Numbered from the stretch's first letter, positions 1 to 9,463 are shown. The stretch is DNA of 64,000 nt from Chryseobacterium sp. SORGH_AS_0447 (GCF_030818695.1 NZ_JAUTAR010000001.1:62001-126000); one strand, 5' to 3'. Numbers and translations are program-made. Notes: generated from the letters alone by a model not told the origin.

Positions 1-595
1 CCGGTTTGGAAACAGGTTTTTCAGCCACAGGCTTTGGAACCTCTTGTACAGGCGCTGATTTTTCCACAGGTTTTTCCTCTTCTTTTTTCTCCTCCATTTT
101 TGGTTTGTCTTTTTTCACGGGTCTGTTTCTAGACTCGATCTGAGACAAATCTATTTTATCCAGAACTTTGAATTCCTGCTTTTCAGGAGCTGCCTTTACT
201 TCAGGAGTAGGAGCAACTTCTTCTTTTTTCTCTTCCGCCACAGGTTGTGCCGGAGCAGGAACTTCTTCAACTTCAGGTTTTTTAGGCTCCAAGTCTATTT
301 TACCTAAAATTTTAGTTTCCGGTTTGTTAGCTTTAGCTCTTATTACTTCAGGGGTTTTCTTTTCCTCAATCTCCAGCTTTTCTTCCGGAACTTTGGTGAT
401 CACCACCTCATGGGAAGCTTTGCGCTGTTCGCCGTCCTTGGCAAACTCAGCCTCCAATGCAGAATATGCCGCTTCTTCTAATTGAGCGTTAGGATTGCTT
501 TCAACCTCAATGCCTTTGGCCTGTAAAAATTCTACTAACCTGGACATCGAAATGTTGAATTCCTTAACCGCTTTATTTAATCTAATTTTTGGCAT
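1..595 (-). CDS. infB: Translation initiation factor IF-2, N-terminal part
   Basis: Only the first 198 codons are in the window; the gene continues past the left edge. The start MPKIRLNKAVKEFNIS matches the usual flavobacterial IF-2 N-terminus, a small helical IF2_N module, followed by a long low-complexity stretch rich in Lys, Glu, Pro and Val (about residues 60-198). Such a linker is typical before the GTPase core. IF-2 brings fMet-tRNA to the 30S subunit and promotes subunit joining. It lies 80 bp downstream of nusA in the conserved order rimP-nusA-infB, so it is probably cotranscribed. The GTPase domains are not visible, so the call rests on the N-terminus and gene order. Confidence 0.93.
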   Translation of the reverse strand, partial: MPKIRLNKAVKEFNISMSRLVEFLQAKGIEVESNPNAQLEEAAYSALEAEFAKDGEQRKASHEVVITKVPEEKLEIEEKKTPEVIRAKANKPETKILGKIDLEPKKPEVEEVPAPAQPVAEEKKEEVAPTPEVKAAPEKQEFKVLDKIDLSQIESRNRPVKKDKPKMEEKKEEEKPVEKSAPVQEVPKPVAEKPVSKP

Positions 596-675
596 CTATA
601 TTATTTACTATTTTTTTTAATTCTTAAAATTAAAGTATTTCTTTTTTACTGTTTATTAAAATTTACTTAAAAATC

Positions 676-1911
676 TTAATCCTCGAATTCTTCTCTAAGA
701 ATACGTTTTACTTCTTCAATAGTTTCCTCTTCAAGATCAACCATATTAAGCAAGCTCTCAGTTTCTTTATCTAAAACCGATTTTGCAGTTGTAAGACCTA
801 CTTTCTTAAATTCATCCAAAATCCACTGCTCGATATCGTCATTGAATTCTCTTAATTCAACATCATCATCTTCGCTGGACTCTCTGTGTACATCGATTTC
901 GTAACCTGTCAACCAAGAAGCAAGTCTGATATTCTGACCTTGTTTACCGATTACTTTGGAAATCTCTTCAACCGGAGTATATACCAATGCATATTGCTGC
1001 TCCTCATTGATGTCAATTTTATTGATGGTAACATTTCCTAAAGCTCTCTTCACAAGAATCTCAGGGTTTTTAGACCACTGAATAACGTCGATGTTCTCAT
1101 TTCTCAACTCTCTTACCACGCCATGAATTCTCGATCCTTTTACCCCTACACAGGCTCCTACCGGATCTATTCTGTCATCGTAAGCATCTACTGCAATCTT
1201 CGCTTTTTCTCCAGGAATTCTTACCGCTTTTTTAAGCATAATAGTTCCGTCCTGGATTTCAGGAATTTCCAGCTCTAATAGTTTTTCTAAGAATTTAGGT
1301 GCAGTTCTGGAAATAATAATCTGCGGTTTTGAACCTTTGAAATCTACTGTTTCAACAATAGCTCTGATATTCTCACCTTTTTTAAAGAAATCGGATGGAA
1401 TCTGATTTTCTTTCGGCAAAATGAATTCGTTATCTTCATCATCAAGCAAAATTACATGCTTGTGACGGATATGATGGATTTCCCCTACTACGATCTCTCC
1501 GATCCGGTCCTTAAACTGCTCATACAACATGGCATTGTTGTGCTCCTGCAATTTTGTAGCCAAGATCTGCTTTAGCGTTAGAATATTTCTTCTTCCCAAT
1601 TGGGCAACAGGAATTTCCATCGTAAAATCTTCACCTACCTCGAAAGTCGGATCGATTTTCTTAGCTTCAGAAATCTCGATTTCCAGATCATCATCCTCAG
1701 ACATTTCGTCTTCCACAATAGTTTTATTCAAAAATATCTGAAAATCTCCTTTATCAGGGTTTACAATTACATCAAAATGATCATCCGAATCGTATCTTTT
1801 TCTCAAAAGTGTCTTTAGAGAATCTTCAATAATTGCCATAAGATCAATCTTACTGATCCCTTTTTCGTCTTTAAAATCACCGAAGGATTCAATCAACGCT
1901 ATATTGTCCAT
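676..1911 (-). CDS. nusA: Transcription termination/antitermination factor NusA
   Basis: The product has 411 residues, the usual size for Bacteroidota NusA. It has an N-terminal RNA polymerase-binding domain (about 1-125), an S1 domain (about 130-200, with GEIVVGEIHHIRHKHV) and two KH domains (about 230-345). The KH region contains the typical DPVGACVGVKGSRI and KVIGKQGQNIRLAS motifs. The C-terminus is acidic (EETIEEVKRILREEFED). NusA binds elongating RNA polymerase and modulates pausing and termination. It sits between rimP (14 bp upstream) and infB. No frameshift or unusual feature was seen. Confidence 0.97.
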   Translation of the reverse strand: MDNIALIESFGDFKDEKGISKIDLMAIIEDSLKTLLRKRYDSDDHFDVIVNPDKGDFQIFLNKTIVEDEMSEDDDLEIEISEAKKIDPTFEVGEDFTMEIPVAQLGRRNILTLKQILATKLQEHNNAMLYEQFKDRIGEIVVGEIHHIRHKHVILLDDEDNEFILPKENQIPSDFFKKGENIRAIVETVDFKGSKPQIIISRTAPKFLEKLLELEIPEIQDGTIMLKKAVRIPGEKAKIAVDAYDDRIDPVGACVGVKGSRIHGVVRELRNENIDVIQWSKNPEILVKRALGNVTINKIDINEEQQYALVYTPVEEISKVIGKQGQNIRLASWLTGYEIDVHRESSEDDDVELREFNDDIEQWILDEFKKVGLTTAKSVLDKETESLLNMVDLEEETIEEVKRILREEFED

Positions 1912-1925
1912 TTACTTTTTTTCTT

Positions 1926-2393
1926 TTAAAATTTAATTGTTACTAATGCTTTCTTAATCTCAGAGTACGGAATTTCTTTTTCCTCCTCCACATCTACTTT
2001 TCCCTTACCGATGTCTTTCGGCTTGCGGTATCGCAGGATCAGTGTGATTTTTTCTTCATCCACTTTCGCCAATTCGCCTTCAGTTTTCGTAGTGTCATTG
2101 AGTAAAACTTCAATTTCCCTTCCGATATTCTTTGCAAATTGTCTCGGAGTTGCCAAAGGCTCGCTTAGTCCTGCAGACATTACCTGCAGGCTGAAATCAT
2201 GTTCCTCACGATCCATATTGAATTCTATGGCCCGGCTTGCATCAAGGCAGTCCTGTAGAGACACCCCATTGTCACCATCTAAAATCACTGTGATGTCGTC
2301 CCCTGCAGAAAATTTCAAATCGATAAGAAATAGATCTTTTCTGGTTTCAAGGAACTCATTTAATAATTCTTCAATTCTTTTTCTAAACTCCAT
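1926..2393 (-). CDS. rimP: Ribosome maturation factor RimP
   Basis: The product has 155 residues beginning MEFRKRIEELLNEF, the usual RimP length. RimP helps mature the 30S subunit. The conserved segment with DCLDASRAIEF and the acidic DLKFSAGDDITVILDGDNG region fit the family. An in-frame ATG at 2486 would add 31 residues, but it lies upstream of the probable -7 promoter box at 2476-2483, so that start would not be in the mRNA. The ATG at 2393 is therefore chosen. It is the first gene of the rimP-nusA-infB operon. Confidence 0.93.
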   Translation of the reverse strand: MEFRKRIEELLNEFLETRKDLFLIDLKFSAGDDITVILDGDNGVSLQDCLDASRAIEFNMDREEHDFSLQVMSAGLSEPLATPRQFAKNIGREIEVLLNDTTKTEGELAKVDEEKITLILRYRKPKDIGKGKVDVEEEKEIPYSEIKKALVTIKF

Positions 2394-2475
2394 ATACACT
2401 ATAAAATCTTGATTTACTTGTACGAAAAAAGGCTTTCTTCCGAAGGCCTTCCCATGTTTTTCCGTAAATCCACTG

Positions 2476-2506
2476 CAAATATACAAATTTTTATTAAAAA
2501 AGCAAA
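2476..2506 (-). promoter_or_regulatory. Promoter of the rimP-nusA-infB operon
   Basis: On the minus strand the sequence reads TTTG (2506-2503), 19 nt, then TATATTTG (2483-2476). This matches the Bacteroidota sigma-A consensus TTTG-N19ish-TAnnTTTG. Transcription would start near 2469, leaving a leader of about 75 nt before rimP. The site also settles the rimP start codon. Confidence 0.75.
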
Positions 2507-2550
2507 ATATCTTATTATCAATAGGATAAGTTATTTTGCATTTACATTAA

Positions 2551-2586
2551 TTTGAACCTCTTTATGAGGTATTTTTATTACTTTTG
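2551..2586 (+). promoter_or_regulatory. Probable promoter of ugd
   Basis: TACTTTTG at 2579-2586 matches TAnnTTTG. A TTTG at 2551-2554 is 24 nt upstream, slightly long for the -33 element. The expected start of transcription is about 20 nt before the TTG start at 2612. It faces away from the rimP promoter. Confidence 0.5.
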
Positions 2587-2611
2587 TGTCTTAATTTTAA
2601 AAACATACATT

Positions 2612-3925
2612 TTGAATATTACTATTGTAGGAACGGGCTACGTAGGTTTGGTTACAGGAACCACTCTGGCAGAGCTTGGCAATTCGGTATACTGTGTAGA
2701 TATTGATGAAAAAAAAGTAGAAGGCATGAAAAACGGCGTAGTTCCTATCTATGAGCCGAATCTCGAAGAAATGTTTTTAAGAAACATCCAGGCAGAAAGA
2801 TTATATTTCACTACCGATTTAAAGGAAGCCTTGGATAAAAGTGAAGTTATTTATTTAGCCTTGCCTACTCCGCCGGGAGAAGATGGGTCTGCAGATCTTT
2901 CTTACGTCCTGAAAGTGGCCAATGATATCGGCGAAATGATGACTGAATATAAAGTAATCGTTAATAAAAGTACTGTTCCCGTAGGTACTGCCGACAGAGT
3001 ACATGAAGTGATTGCTTCCAAAACCCAGATTCCTTTTGATGTAGTGTCTAACCCGGAATTTTTAAGAGAGGGTTTTGCCGTAGAAGATTCCATGAATCCG
3101 GCCAGAGTGATTGTGGGCTCGAGTTCAGACAAAGCCAAAGATATCATGGCTAAAATCTACCAGCCGTTTACCAATACCGGAATCCCGATTATTTTCATGG
3201 ATGAAAAATCTTCCGAACTTACAAAATATGCAGCCAATTCATTTTTAGCGGTAAAAATCACCTTTATGAATGAGATTGCTAACTACTGCGAAAAAGTAGG
3301 TGCTGATGTGGATAAAGTAAGACTGGGAATGGGAAGTGACGATCGAATCGGTCAGCGGTTTTTATTCCCGGGCATCGGATATGGAGGCAGTTGTTTTCCA
3401 AAAGACGTCAAAGCCTTGATAAAATCCGGAAAACAGGAAGATTTCAACTTCCAGATCCTTGAAGCAACAGAAAATGTAAATATTTCTCAAAAAGTAATTT
3501 TGGTTTCAGAAATTGAAAAGTATTTCGGAGGAACCATTGAAGGAAAGAACATTGCCGTATGGGGACTGGCTTTTAAAGCAAATACAGACGATATCCGCGA
3601 AGCCTCATCACTTGATAATATTGCTTTGCTGCTTAAAAAAGGTGCTAAAATTATTGCCTACGATGCAATTGCAGAAAACAATGTCAAAAAGTTATTGGGA
3701 GACAAAATCCAATATGCAAAAAGCATGTATGAAGCCCTTGAAAATGCGGACGCTTTGCTGATCGCTACCGAATGGCCGGAATTCAAAAATCCGAATTTTG
3801 AACTGATGGCTCAGAAAATGAACAGTAAGGTTATTTTCGACGGCAGAAATATGTATCCTTTGGAAATCCCTGAACAGAACGGATTTTATTATAAGAGTAT
3901 CGGACGTAAAACAATTGTAAATTAA
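2612..3925 (+). CDS. ugd: UDP-glucose 6-dehydrogenase
   Basis: The enzyme oxidises UDP-glucose to UDP-glucuronate with two NAD+, a precursor for acidic surface polysaccharides. With a TTG start at 2612 the product has 437 residues and begins directly at the Rossmann motif ITIVGTGYVG. An ATG at 2552 would add 20 hydrophobic residues and would lie upstream of the likely -7 box (2579-2586), so it is rejected. The catalytic cysteine is Cys261 in YGGSCFPKD. Domains run in the family order: NAD-binding, central, then UDP-binding (VWGLAFKANTDDIREA). It is the first gene of the polysaccharide locus and lies 4 bp before rmlB. Confidence 0.95.
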   Translation: MNITIVGTGYVGLVTGTTLAELGNSVYCVDIDEKKVEGMKNGVVPIYEPNLEEMFLRNIQAERLYFTTDLKEALDKSEVIYLALPTPPGEDGSADLSYVLKVANDIGEMMTEYKVIVNKSTVPVGTADRVHEVIASKTQIPFDVVSNPEFLREGFAVEDSMNPARVIVGSSSDKAKDIMAKIYQPFTNTGIPIIFMDEKSSELTKYAANSFLAVKITFMNEIANYCEKVGADVDKVRLGMGSDDRIGQRFLFPGIGYGGSCFPKDVKALIKSGKQEDFNFQILEATENVNISQKVILVSEIEKYFGGTIEGKNIAVWGLAFKANTDDIREASSLDNIALLLKKGAKIIAYDAIAENNVKKLLGDKIQYAKSMYEALENADALLIATEWPEFKNPNFELMAQKMNSKVIFDGRNMYPLEIPEQNGFYYKSIGRKTIVN

Positions 3926-3929
3926 TTAG

Positions 3930-5009
3930 ATGAAAAATATAATCATTACCGGAGGTGCCGGATTTATCGGCTCTCATGTCGTAAGAGAATTTGTAAAAAA
4001 CAATCCAAGCACAACAATTATTAATTTGGATGCACTTACTTATGCCGGAAATCTCGAAAACTTAAAGGATATTGAAAATGAGCCTAATTATGTTTTTGAA
4101 AAAGCAGATATTACAAAACCTGAAGAACTACGAAAAATATTCGAAAAATATAACCCAGATGCAGTGGTACACCTTGCTGCCGAAAGCCATGTAGACCGGA
4201 GCATTACGGATCCGATGGCATTTATCAATACCAACGTCAACGGAACTGCTAATCTGCTAAATCTTTGTAAAGAGTTCTGGACATTGAATCCCGATCATAC
4301 CCACGGAAGATTCCCTGATGAAAAAAGGACCAACCTTTTCTACCACGTTTCTACCGATGAGGTCTATGGAAGCCTTGGAGAAACCGGATTCTTCCTGGAA
4401 ACCACCGCTTACGATCCGCAGTCGCCGTATTCGGCATCCAAAGCAGCTTCCGACCATTTAGTAAGAGCCTATGGAAATACTTACGGAATGCCGTTTATTA
4501 TATCCAACTGCTCCAACAATTACGGGCCGAATCATTTTCCAGAAAAACTAATTCCTCTTTGTATTTCAAACATCATTAATGAAAGGCCTTTACCGATCTA
4601 TGGTGACGGGAAATATACGAGAGACTGGTTATTTGTAATCGATCACGCAAAAGGAATTCAACAGATTTTCAACGAAGCCAGAACAGGGGAAACCTATAAT
4701 ATCGGCGGATTCAACGAATGGCAAAATATTGATCTGGTAAAAGAACTTATCAAGCAGATGGATGCCAAACTGGGAAGACCGGAAGGTTATTCTGAAAAAC
4801 TGATTACTTTTGTAAAGGATCGTCCAGGCCATGATAAACGGTATGCTATCGATGCCACCAAGCTGAATAAAGATCTGGGATGGAAACCGTCGGTAACATT
4901 TGAGGAAGGTTTAGGAAAAACCATCGACTGGTATCTTGAAAATAAAGAATGGCTTGAACATGTAACGAGCGGGGATTATCAGAAGTACTACGAAAAACAA
5001 TACAATTAA
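3930..5009 (+). CDS. rfbB: dTDP-glucose 4,6-dehydratase RmlB
   Basis: The 359-residue protein is a short-chain dehydrogenase-type enzyme. It has the NAD motif GGAGFIGSH near residue 7, the STDEVYG catalytic segment, and Tyr167/Lys171 in YSASK. It converts dTDP-glucose to dTDP-4-keto-6-deoxyglucose. It lies 4 bp after ugd and 17 bp before rmlA. No rmlC or rmlD was found in the window. The product is therefore more likely passed to the Fdt enzymes encoded at 8183-12041 than turned into rhamnose, unless rmlC/D lie elsewhere. Confidence 0.96.
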   Translation: MKNIIITGGAGFIGSHVVREFVKNNPSTTIINLDALTYAGNLENLKDIENEPNYVFEKADITKPEELRKIFEKYNPDAVVHLAAESHVDRSITDPMAFINTNVNGTANLLNLCKEFWTLNPDHTHGRFPDEKRTNLFYHVSTDEVYGSLGETGFFLETTAYDPQSPYSASKAASDHLVRAYGNTYGMPFIISNCSNNYGPNHFPEKLIPLCISNIINERPLPIYGDGKYTRDWLFVIDHAKGIQQIFNEARTGETYNIGGFNEWQNIDLVKELIKQMDAKLGRPEGYSEKLITFVKDRPGHDKRYAIDATKLNKDLGWKPSVTFEEGLGKTIDWYLENKEWLEHVTSGDYQKYYEKQYN

Positions 5010-5026
5010 TACAACACAAAAAATAG

Positions 5027-5890
5027 ATGAAAGGTATAATTTTAGCCGGAGGTTCCGGAACAAGACTTTACCCTCTTACCATAGCCGTAAGCAAGCAATT
5101 GATGCCTGTTTATGACAAGCCGATGATTTACTATCCGCTATCCACTTTATTACTGGCAGGCATTAAAGATATTTTAATTATCACAACGCCGCATGATCAG
5201 CCGGGATTCGTCAAATTATTAGGAGACGGCTCACAGATTGGCTGCAACATCGAGTATATAGTTCAGCCAAGTCCGGATGGATTAGCACAGGCATTCATTC
5301 TAGGCGATCAATTCATAGGAAACGATGCCGCGGCACTGGTGTTGGGGGATAATATATTTTACGGCTCAGAAATGGGAACATTGCTTAAAAATAAAACCAA
5401 TCCGGAAGGAGGTGTCGTTTTTGCCTATCACGTCTCAGATCCTGAGCGGTATGGGGTGGTGGAATTTGATGATGATTTCAAAGCCGTTTCCATTGAGGAA
5501 AAACCTTTACAGCCTAAATCCAATTACGCAGTTCCGGGATTATATTTTTATGACAACAATGTAGTGGAAATTGCCAAAAACATCAAGCCTTCTCCACGAG
5601 GCGAGCTTGAAATTACCGACGTAAACAATGTATACCTGCAAAACGGGAAACTCGAAGTAGGTGTTTTGGACAGAGGAACAGCATGGCTTGATACCGGCAC
5701 TTTCGATTCTTTAAATGATGCTTCTGAATTTGTGCGTGTGATTGAAAAAAGACAAGGTTTTAAGGTTGGATGTATTGAGGAAATTGCTTTCAGGAATAAA
5801 TTCATTGATGAAGAGAAATTACTGGAAACTGCTGCGAAATATGGCAAAAGCGGCTATGGTGAATATCTGAAACAGCTGGTAAACAAATAA
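5027..5890 (+). CDS. rfbA: Glucose-1-phosphate thymidylyltransferase RmlA
   Basis: The 287-residue nucleotidyltransferase has the signature [11 protein letters not shown] at residues 8-18. It also has the [18 protein letters not shown] segment typical of the short (RmlA) class. It makes dTDP-glucose from dTTP and glucose-1-phosphate, the first step of dTDP-deoxysugar synthesis, and feeds RmlB encoded just upstream. The following 160 bp up to the ABC permease carry no recognisable gene. Confidence 0.96.
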   Translation: MKGIILAGGSGTRLYPLTIAVSKQLMPVYDKPMIYYPLSTLLLAGIKDILIITTPHDQPGFVKLLGDGSQIGCNIEYIVQPSPDGLAQAFILGDQFIGNDAAALVLGDNIFYGSEMGTLLKNKTNPEGGVVFAYHVSDPERYGVVEFDDDFKAVSIEEKPLQPKSNYAVPGLYFYDNNVVEIAKNIKPSPRGELEITDVNNVYLQNGKLEVGVLDRGTAWLDTGTFDSLNDASEFVRVIEKRQGFKVGCIEEIAFRNKFIDEEKLLETAAKYGKSGYGEYLKQLVNK

Positions 5891-6050
5891 ACTATGAATG
5901 GTCTGGCATCAATCGGACCGTTAGTTTTATGATTAACCGTTTTTATGACAGATTGATATATCTGCAGAATTTTTCATTCATGAAATAATCTTCAGAAAAG
6001 AGAATTATGAATACATTAAATAGTATAAATTTTCACTAAATTTTGCACAG

Positions 6051-6899
6051 ATGACTGAACCACAACAGAAGTGGACCGAAACTATTGAAACCCACCATTC
6101 TTTATTCGATCTGAAATTAAAGGAAGTATGGCGGTATAAAGATCTTGTTTACATGTTTGTAAAAAGAGATTTTGTATCCAGCTTTAAGCAAACTATCTTA
6201 GGCCCGATCTGGTTTTTTATAAATCCTATTTTAACAACCATTGTTTACTTGGTTGTTTTTGGAAAAATAGCTAATCTTCCTACAGATGGGGCTCCACCCC
6301 TACTTTTTTATTTAGCAGGAGTAACACTTTGGAATTATTTCTCCTCTTGTTTATTAGGAACCTCCTCTACTTTTGTAGGAAATGCAGGTATCTTCGGTAA
6401 AGTCTATTTCCCAAGATTGGTAACTCCGATCTCTATTGTTATTTCCAACCTCATGCGTTTCGGGGTACAGTTTTTACTTTTTATCATCGGCTGGTCATAT
6501 TATCTATCAAAAGGGGAAGTACACCCGAATATCTGGGTGCTGGCTACTCCTTTTTTAATACTTTTAATGGCATTGTTCGCTCTGGGAGTAGGAATGATAT
6601 TTTCTTCGCTTACAACAAAATATAAGGATCTGAACATGCTTCTCGGGTTTGGGGTAAGTTTATATATGTATGCAACGCCAGTAATATATCCGACATCAGC
6701 ATTACCTGGTTTTTTTAAAAAACTCTCATGTTACAATCCTCTAACAGGTGTTTTTGAATGTTTTAAATATGCATGGTTTGGTGTTGGGGATTTTTCACCA
6801 TTGATGTTGGTAATAAGTTCGATCATAATACTCTTGTTATTAATTATAGGCGTTGTTATTTTCAACAAGATTGAAAAATCTTTTATGGACACAGTTTAA
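6051..6899 (+). CDS. Polysaccharide ABC exporter, permease subunit (Wzm-like)
   Basis: The 282-residue protein has a cytoplasmic N-terminus and about six membrane segments, in the ABC-2 permease layout. The segment WRYKDLVYMFVKRDF before the first helix and KYKDLNMLLGFG near the C-terminal half are typical of O-antigen/teichoic-acid exporters. With the next gene it would form an inner-membrane exporter that moves finished lipid-linked polysaccharide to the periplasm. The segment just before the start (box-like AAATTTTG ending at 6045, ATG at 6051) resembles a promoter but lacks the leading T of TAnnTTTG. Confidence 0.92.
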   Translation: MTEPQQKWTETIETHHSLFDLKLKEVWRYKDLVYMFVKRDFVSSFKQTILGPIWFFINPILTTIVYLVVFGKIANLPTDGAPPLLFYLAGVTLWNYFSSCLLGTSSTFVGNAGIFGKVYFPRLVTPISIVISNLMRFGVQFLLFIIGWSYYLSKGEVHPNIWVLATPFLILLMALFALGVGMIFSSLTTKYKDLNMLLGFGVSLYMYATPVIYPTSALPGFFKKLSCYNPLTGVFECFKYAWFGVGDFSPLMLVISSIIILLLLIIGVVIFNKIEKSFMDTV

Positions 6900-6927
6900 A
6901 AATTTATAATTCTCTTAAAAATACAAT

Positions 6928-8181
6928 ATGCTGGCTTTAAAAGCAGAAAATATATCCAAACAATACCGTCTCGGTCAGGTCGGAACAGGAACTTTATCTC
7001 ATGACCTTAACAGATTCTGGTATAAGATGAGAGGTAAAGAAGATCCTTATTTAAAAATTGGTGAAGCAAATGACAGAACCCAGAAAGGAACTTCAGAATA
7101 TGTATGGTCGTTGCGTGATATTAACTTTGAAATTGAACAGGGTGATGCCGTAGGAATTATCGGAAGAAACGGAGCCGGAAAGTCTACTCTTTTAAAGCTT
7201 TTAAGTAAAGTAACCAAACCTACGACCGGAAAGATTTTTACCAACGGCAGGATAGCTTCTTTACTGGAAGTGGGAACGGGTTTTCACCCGGAAATGACAG
7301 GTCGTGAAAATGTTTTTCTGAACGGAGCGATCCTTGGAATGACCCGAAAGGAAATTTCCAGGAAATTTGATGAGATCGTAGACTTTTCAGGTGTTGAAAG
7401 ATATATTGATACGCCTGTAAAAAGATATTCTTCAGGAATGTATGTACGTCTTGCTTTTGCCGTTGCTGCCCACCTTGAATCTGAAATCCTGATTGTAGAT
7501 GAGGTTTTGGCGGTTGGAGATGCTGATTTTCAAAAGAAATGTTTGGGAAAAATGGGAGATGTTACTAAAGGTGAAGGAAGAACAATTCTTTTTGTGAGCC
7601 ATAATATGACTGCCATCAAAGAACTCTGTAATTCAGGTATACTGCTTAATCAGGGACAGTTGGCGTATAGTGGGAATATATTGGATACGATAGTGGAATA
7701 TCAGAAAAATTCTGAAATCCAGAGCAAATATATGCATAATGGTCCTATTGAAACAGCCATGGGCAATGAAAACATAAGAATTCTCGAATTTTCCGCTGTT
7801 CCCAAAAGAGGAGAATTAATAGATATTGAATCCGGAATATCTGTAAAACTAAGATTTATAAATTTCAAAGCCGGAATCAATCTGGATGCAACTTTCGAGC
7901 TCAGAACGTACGAGGAAGTGCCGGTATTCCATACAGGAGTTCTTATTACAACAGACAACGATTCAGAAGCAAAAGAATATTGTGTGGAATTTGATCTTCC
8001 TAGACATTTTCTCAATGCAGGAAATTATTATTTTAAATTAATTTTCGGTAAAGATCAGCGAATCCCATTGTATACCGTACCCAATATAATAGGGTTTGAG
8101 GTGGAAAATATCAGACTGGGTAAAAATATGAGTATTTCTCCAGGAATTATCAGGCCTGATTTTGATTTTAAAATATCTTAA
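6928..8181 (+). CDS. Polysaccharide ABC exporter, ATP-binding subunit (Wzt-like)
   Basis: The 417-residue protein has an ABC ATPase domain (about 1-260). Walker A is GRNGAGKST near residues 78-86, the signature is YSSGMYVRLAFA, and Walker B is ILIVDEVLAVGD near residue 190. A C-terminal beta-sandwich-like part of about 150 residues follows (VKLRFINFKAG...). That extension is what Wzt proteins use to recognise the chain end, so export is probably substrate-specific. It lies 28 bp after the permease gene. The next gene starts 1 bp after its stop. Confidence 0.92.
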   Translation: MLALKAENISKQYRLGQVGTGTLSHDLNRFWYKMRGKEDPYLKIGEANDRTQKGTSEYVWSLRDINFEIEQGDAVGIIGRNGAGKSTLLKLLSKVTKPTTGKIFTNGRIASLLEVGTGFHPEMTGRENVFLNGAILGMTRKEISRKFDEIVDFSGVERYIDTPVKRYSSGMYVRLAFAVAAHLESEILIVDEVLAVGDADFQKKCLGKMGDVTKGEGRTILFVSHNMTAIKELCNSGILLNQGQLAYSGNILDTIVEYQKNSEIQSKYMHNGPIETAMGNENIRILEFSAVPKRGELIDIESGISVKLRFINFKAGINLDATFELRTYEEVPVFHTGVLITTDNDSEAKEYCVEFDLPRHFLNAGNYYFKLIFGKDQRIPLYTVPNIIGFEVENIRLGKNMSISPGIIRPDFDFKIS

Positions 8182-8182
8182 G

Positions 8183-8584
8183 ATGATTCCAAGAATAATT
8201 AATCTTCCAAAAATTTTAGATAAAAGAGGAAATCTTTCTTTTTTTGAACATCCTAACCAGCTTCCCTTCGAGATTGCAAGAACATATTGGATCTATGATG
8301 TTCCGGGAGGCGAATCCAGAGGAAGCCATGCATTTAAACAACAGCAGGAGTTCATCATTGCTCTTTCAGGAAGCTTTGACGTTATTATACATAACGGAAA
8401 AGAAGAAAAGAAATTCTCTCTGAACAGATCCTATTACGGACTATATATACCCAATATGTACTGGAGGAAATTAGAAAATTTCTCCACCAATTCGTTAGCG
8501 CTTATTGTTTCCGACCAAACTTATAATGAAAGTGATTATATCAGAGATTTTGATGAATTTAAAAAGTTAGCCCATGAAAAATAG
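8183..8584 (+). CDS. FdtA/QdtA-type dTDP-sugar 3,4-ketoisomerase homologue, altered active site
   Basis: The 133-residue cupin begins MIPRIINLPKILDKRG at the ATG 8183; a TTG at 8162 would overlap wzt. It has the FdtA landmarks YDVPGGESRG and GLYIPNMYW, but the catalytic-site segment reads RGSHAFKQQQEF. In FdtA from Aneurinibacillus the motif is HxH (His49/His51) and is followed by a further conserved His. Here the second His is Phe and the later His is Gln. The protein may therefore be inactive, changed in specificity, or a partner of the intact copy encoded next, whose start it overlaps by 11 nt. The family call is firm; the activity is doubtful. Confidence 0.82.
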   Translation: MIPRIINLPKILDKRGNLSFFEHPNQLPFEIARTYWIYDVPGGESRGSHAFKQQQEFIIALSGSFDVIIHNGKEEKKFSLNRSYYGLYIPNMYWRKLENFSTNSLALIVSDQTYNESDYIRDFDEFKKLAHEK

Positions 8585-8996
8585 ATTGTCGGTATTTGAC
8601 TGCAGTGTGATAGACCTGGGTAAAATTGGTTTTGATGAAGGAAATCTTACTGTGGTAGAAAATAATTCAAGCTTTCCCTTTCATATAAAGAGGGTTTTTT
8701 ATCTTTACGATATTGCAGGCGGCGAAAGCAGAGGGGCGCATTCCCATAAAGAGTGCCATCAGTTTCTGATTGCAGCCAGTGGAAGTTTTGAAGTTTCACT
8801 GGATGATGGAAAATTTAAAAGGCAGGTTTTTCTTAACCGTCCTGATATTGGATTACATATTCCTCCCGGGATCTGGGCCTCCGAAATTAATTTTTCTTCA
8901 GGAGCGATATGCCTGGTTCTGGCTTCACATCATTATAACCAGCTTGATTATGTAAGGGATTATACCACTTATCTAAAAATACAAAATGAAATATAA
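8574..8996 (+). CDS. fdtA: dTDP-4-keto-6-deoxyglucose 3,4-ketoisomerase (FdtA/QdtA family)
   Basis: The 140-residue cupin is a paralogue of the preceding gene. It keeps the full site [19 protein letters not shown], with both catalytic histidines of the HxH pair and the later His. The family isomerises the RmlB product to dTDP-3-keto-6-deoxyhexose. FdtA gives the galacto form (towards Fuc3NAc) and QdtA the gluco form (towards Qui3NAc); I cannot tell which by eye. It overlaps the gene before by 11 nt and the acetyltransferase after by 11 nt, so translation is probably coupled. Confidence 0.88.
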   Translation: MKNRLSVFDCSVIDLGKIGFDEGNLTVVENNSSFPFHIKRVFYLYDIAGGESRGAHSHKECHQFLIAASGSFEVSLDDGKFKRQVFLNRPDIGLHIPPGIWASEINFSSGAICLVLASHHYNQLDYVRDYTTYLKIQNEI

Positions 8997-9450
8997 AATT
9001 CATACCCTTGCAGATGTCCAAACAGAAAATATTGGAGAAGATACTGTAATATGGCAGTTTTGCATCATCTTAAAAGAAGCTGCAATTGGAAAAAACTGCA
9101 ATATTAATTGTCATGTTTTCATAGAAAATGATGTAATTATTGGCGATAATGTTACAATAAAACCCGGAGTTCAGGTCTGGGACGGTGTAACCCTCGAGGA
9201 CAATGTATTTATAGGGCCTAACGTTACTTTCACCAATGATCTGTTCCCACGTTCCAAGCAATATCCATCGGAATTCAGCAGAACGCTTATCAGGCAGGGA
9301 GCTTCAATAGGTGCCAATGCTACCATTATTGCAGGAAATACCATTGGAGAAAATGCTCTGATCGGCGCTGGCAGCGTGGTGACAAAAGATGTGCCGGCAA
9401 ATGAAGTTTGGGCAGGTAATCCAGCGAAATTCCTGAGGAAAATAATTTGA
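8986..9450 (+). CDS. Hexapeptide N-acetyltransferase, FdtC/QdtC-like
   Basis: The 154-residue left-handed beta-helix protein has many hexapeptide repeats ([34 protein letters not shown]) and the ending [15 protein letters not shown]. The family acetylates the 3-amino group of dTDP-3-amino-3,6-dideoxyhexoses with acetyl-CoA. Its place directly after two FdtA genes and one gene before the aminotransferase supports that role. Together with RmlA, RmlB, FdtA and FdtB it completes a route to dTDP-Fuc3NAc or dTDP-Qui3NAc. Confidence 0.85.
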   Translation: MKYKIHTLADVQTENIGEDTVIWQFCIILKEAAIGKNCNINCHVFIENDVIIGDNVTIKPGVQVWDGVTLEDNVFIGPNVTFTNDLFPRSKQYPSEFSRTLIRQGASIGANATIIAGNTIGENALIGAGSVVTKDVPANEVWAGNPAKFLRKII

Positions 9451-9463
9451 CTTAAACACAAAA

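Noticed and set aside
168..485. Plus-strand 105-codon frame rich in Ser opposite infB
   Set aside because: It is the antisense reading of the low-complexity Lys/Glu/Pro linker of IF-2.
2394..2486. 31-residue N-terminal extension of rimP from an ATG at 2486
   Set aside because: It lies upstream of the -7 box at 2476-2483, so it would not be transcribed from that promoter, and 155 residues is the normal RimP length.
2552..2611. 20-residue N-terminal extension of ugd
   Set aside because: It precedes the likely -7 box and would put hydrophobic residues before the Rossmann motif, unlike the family.
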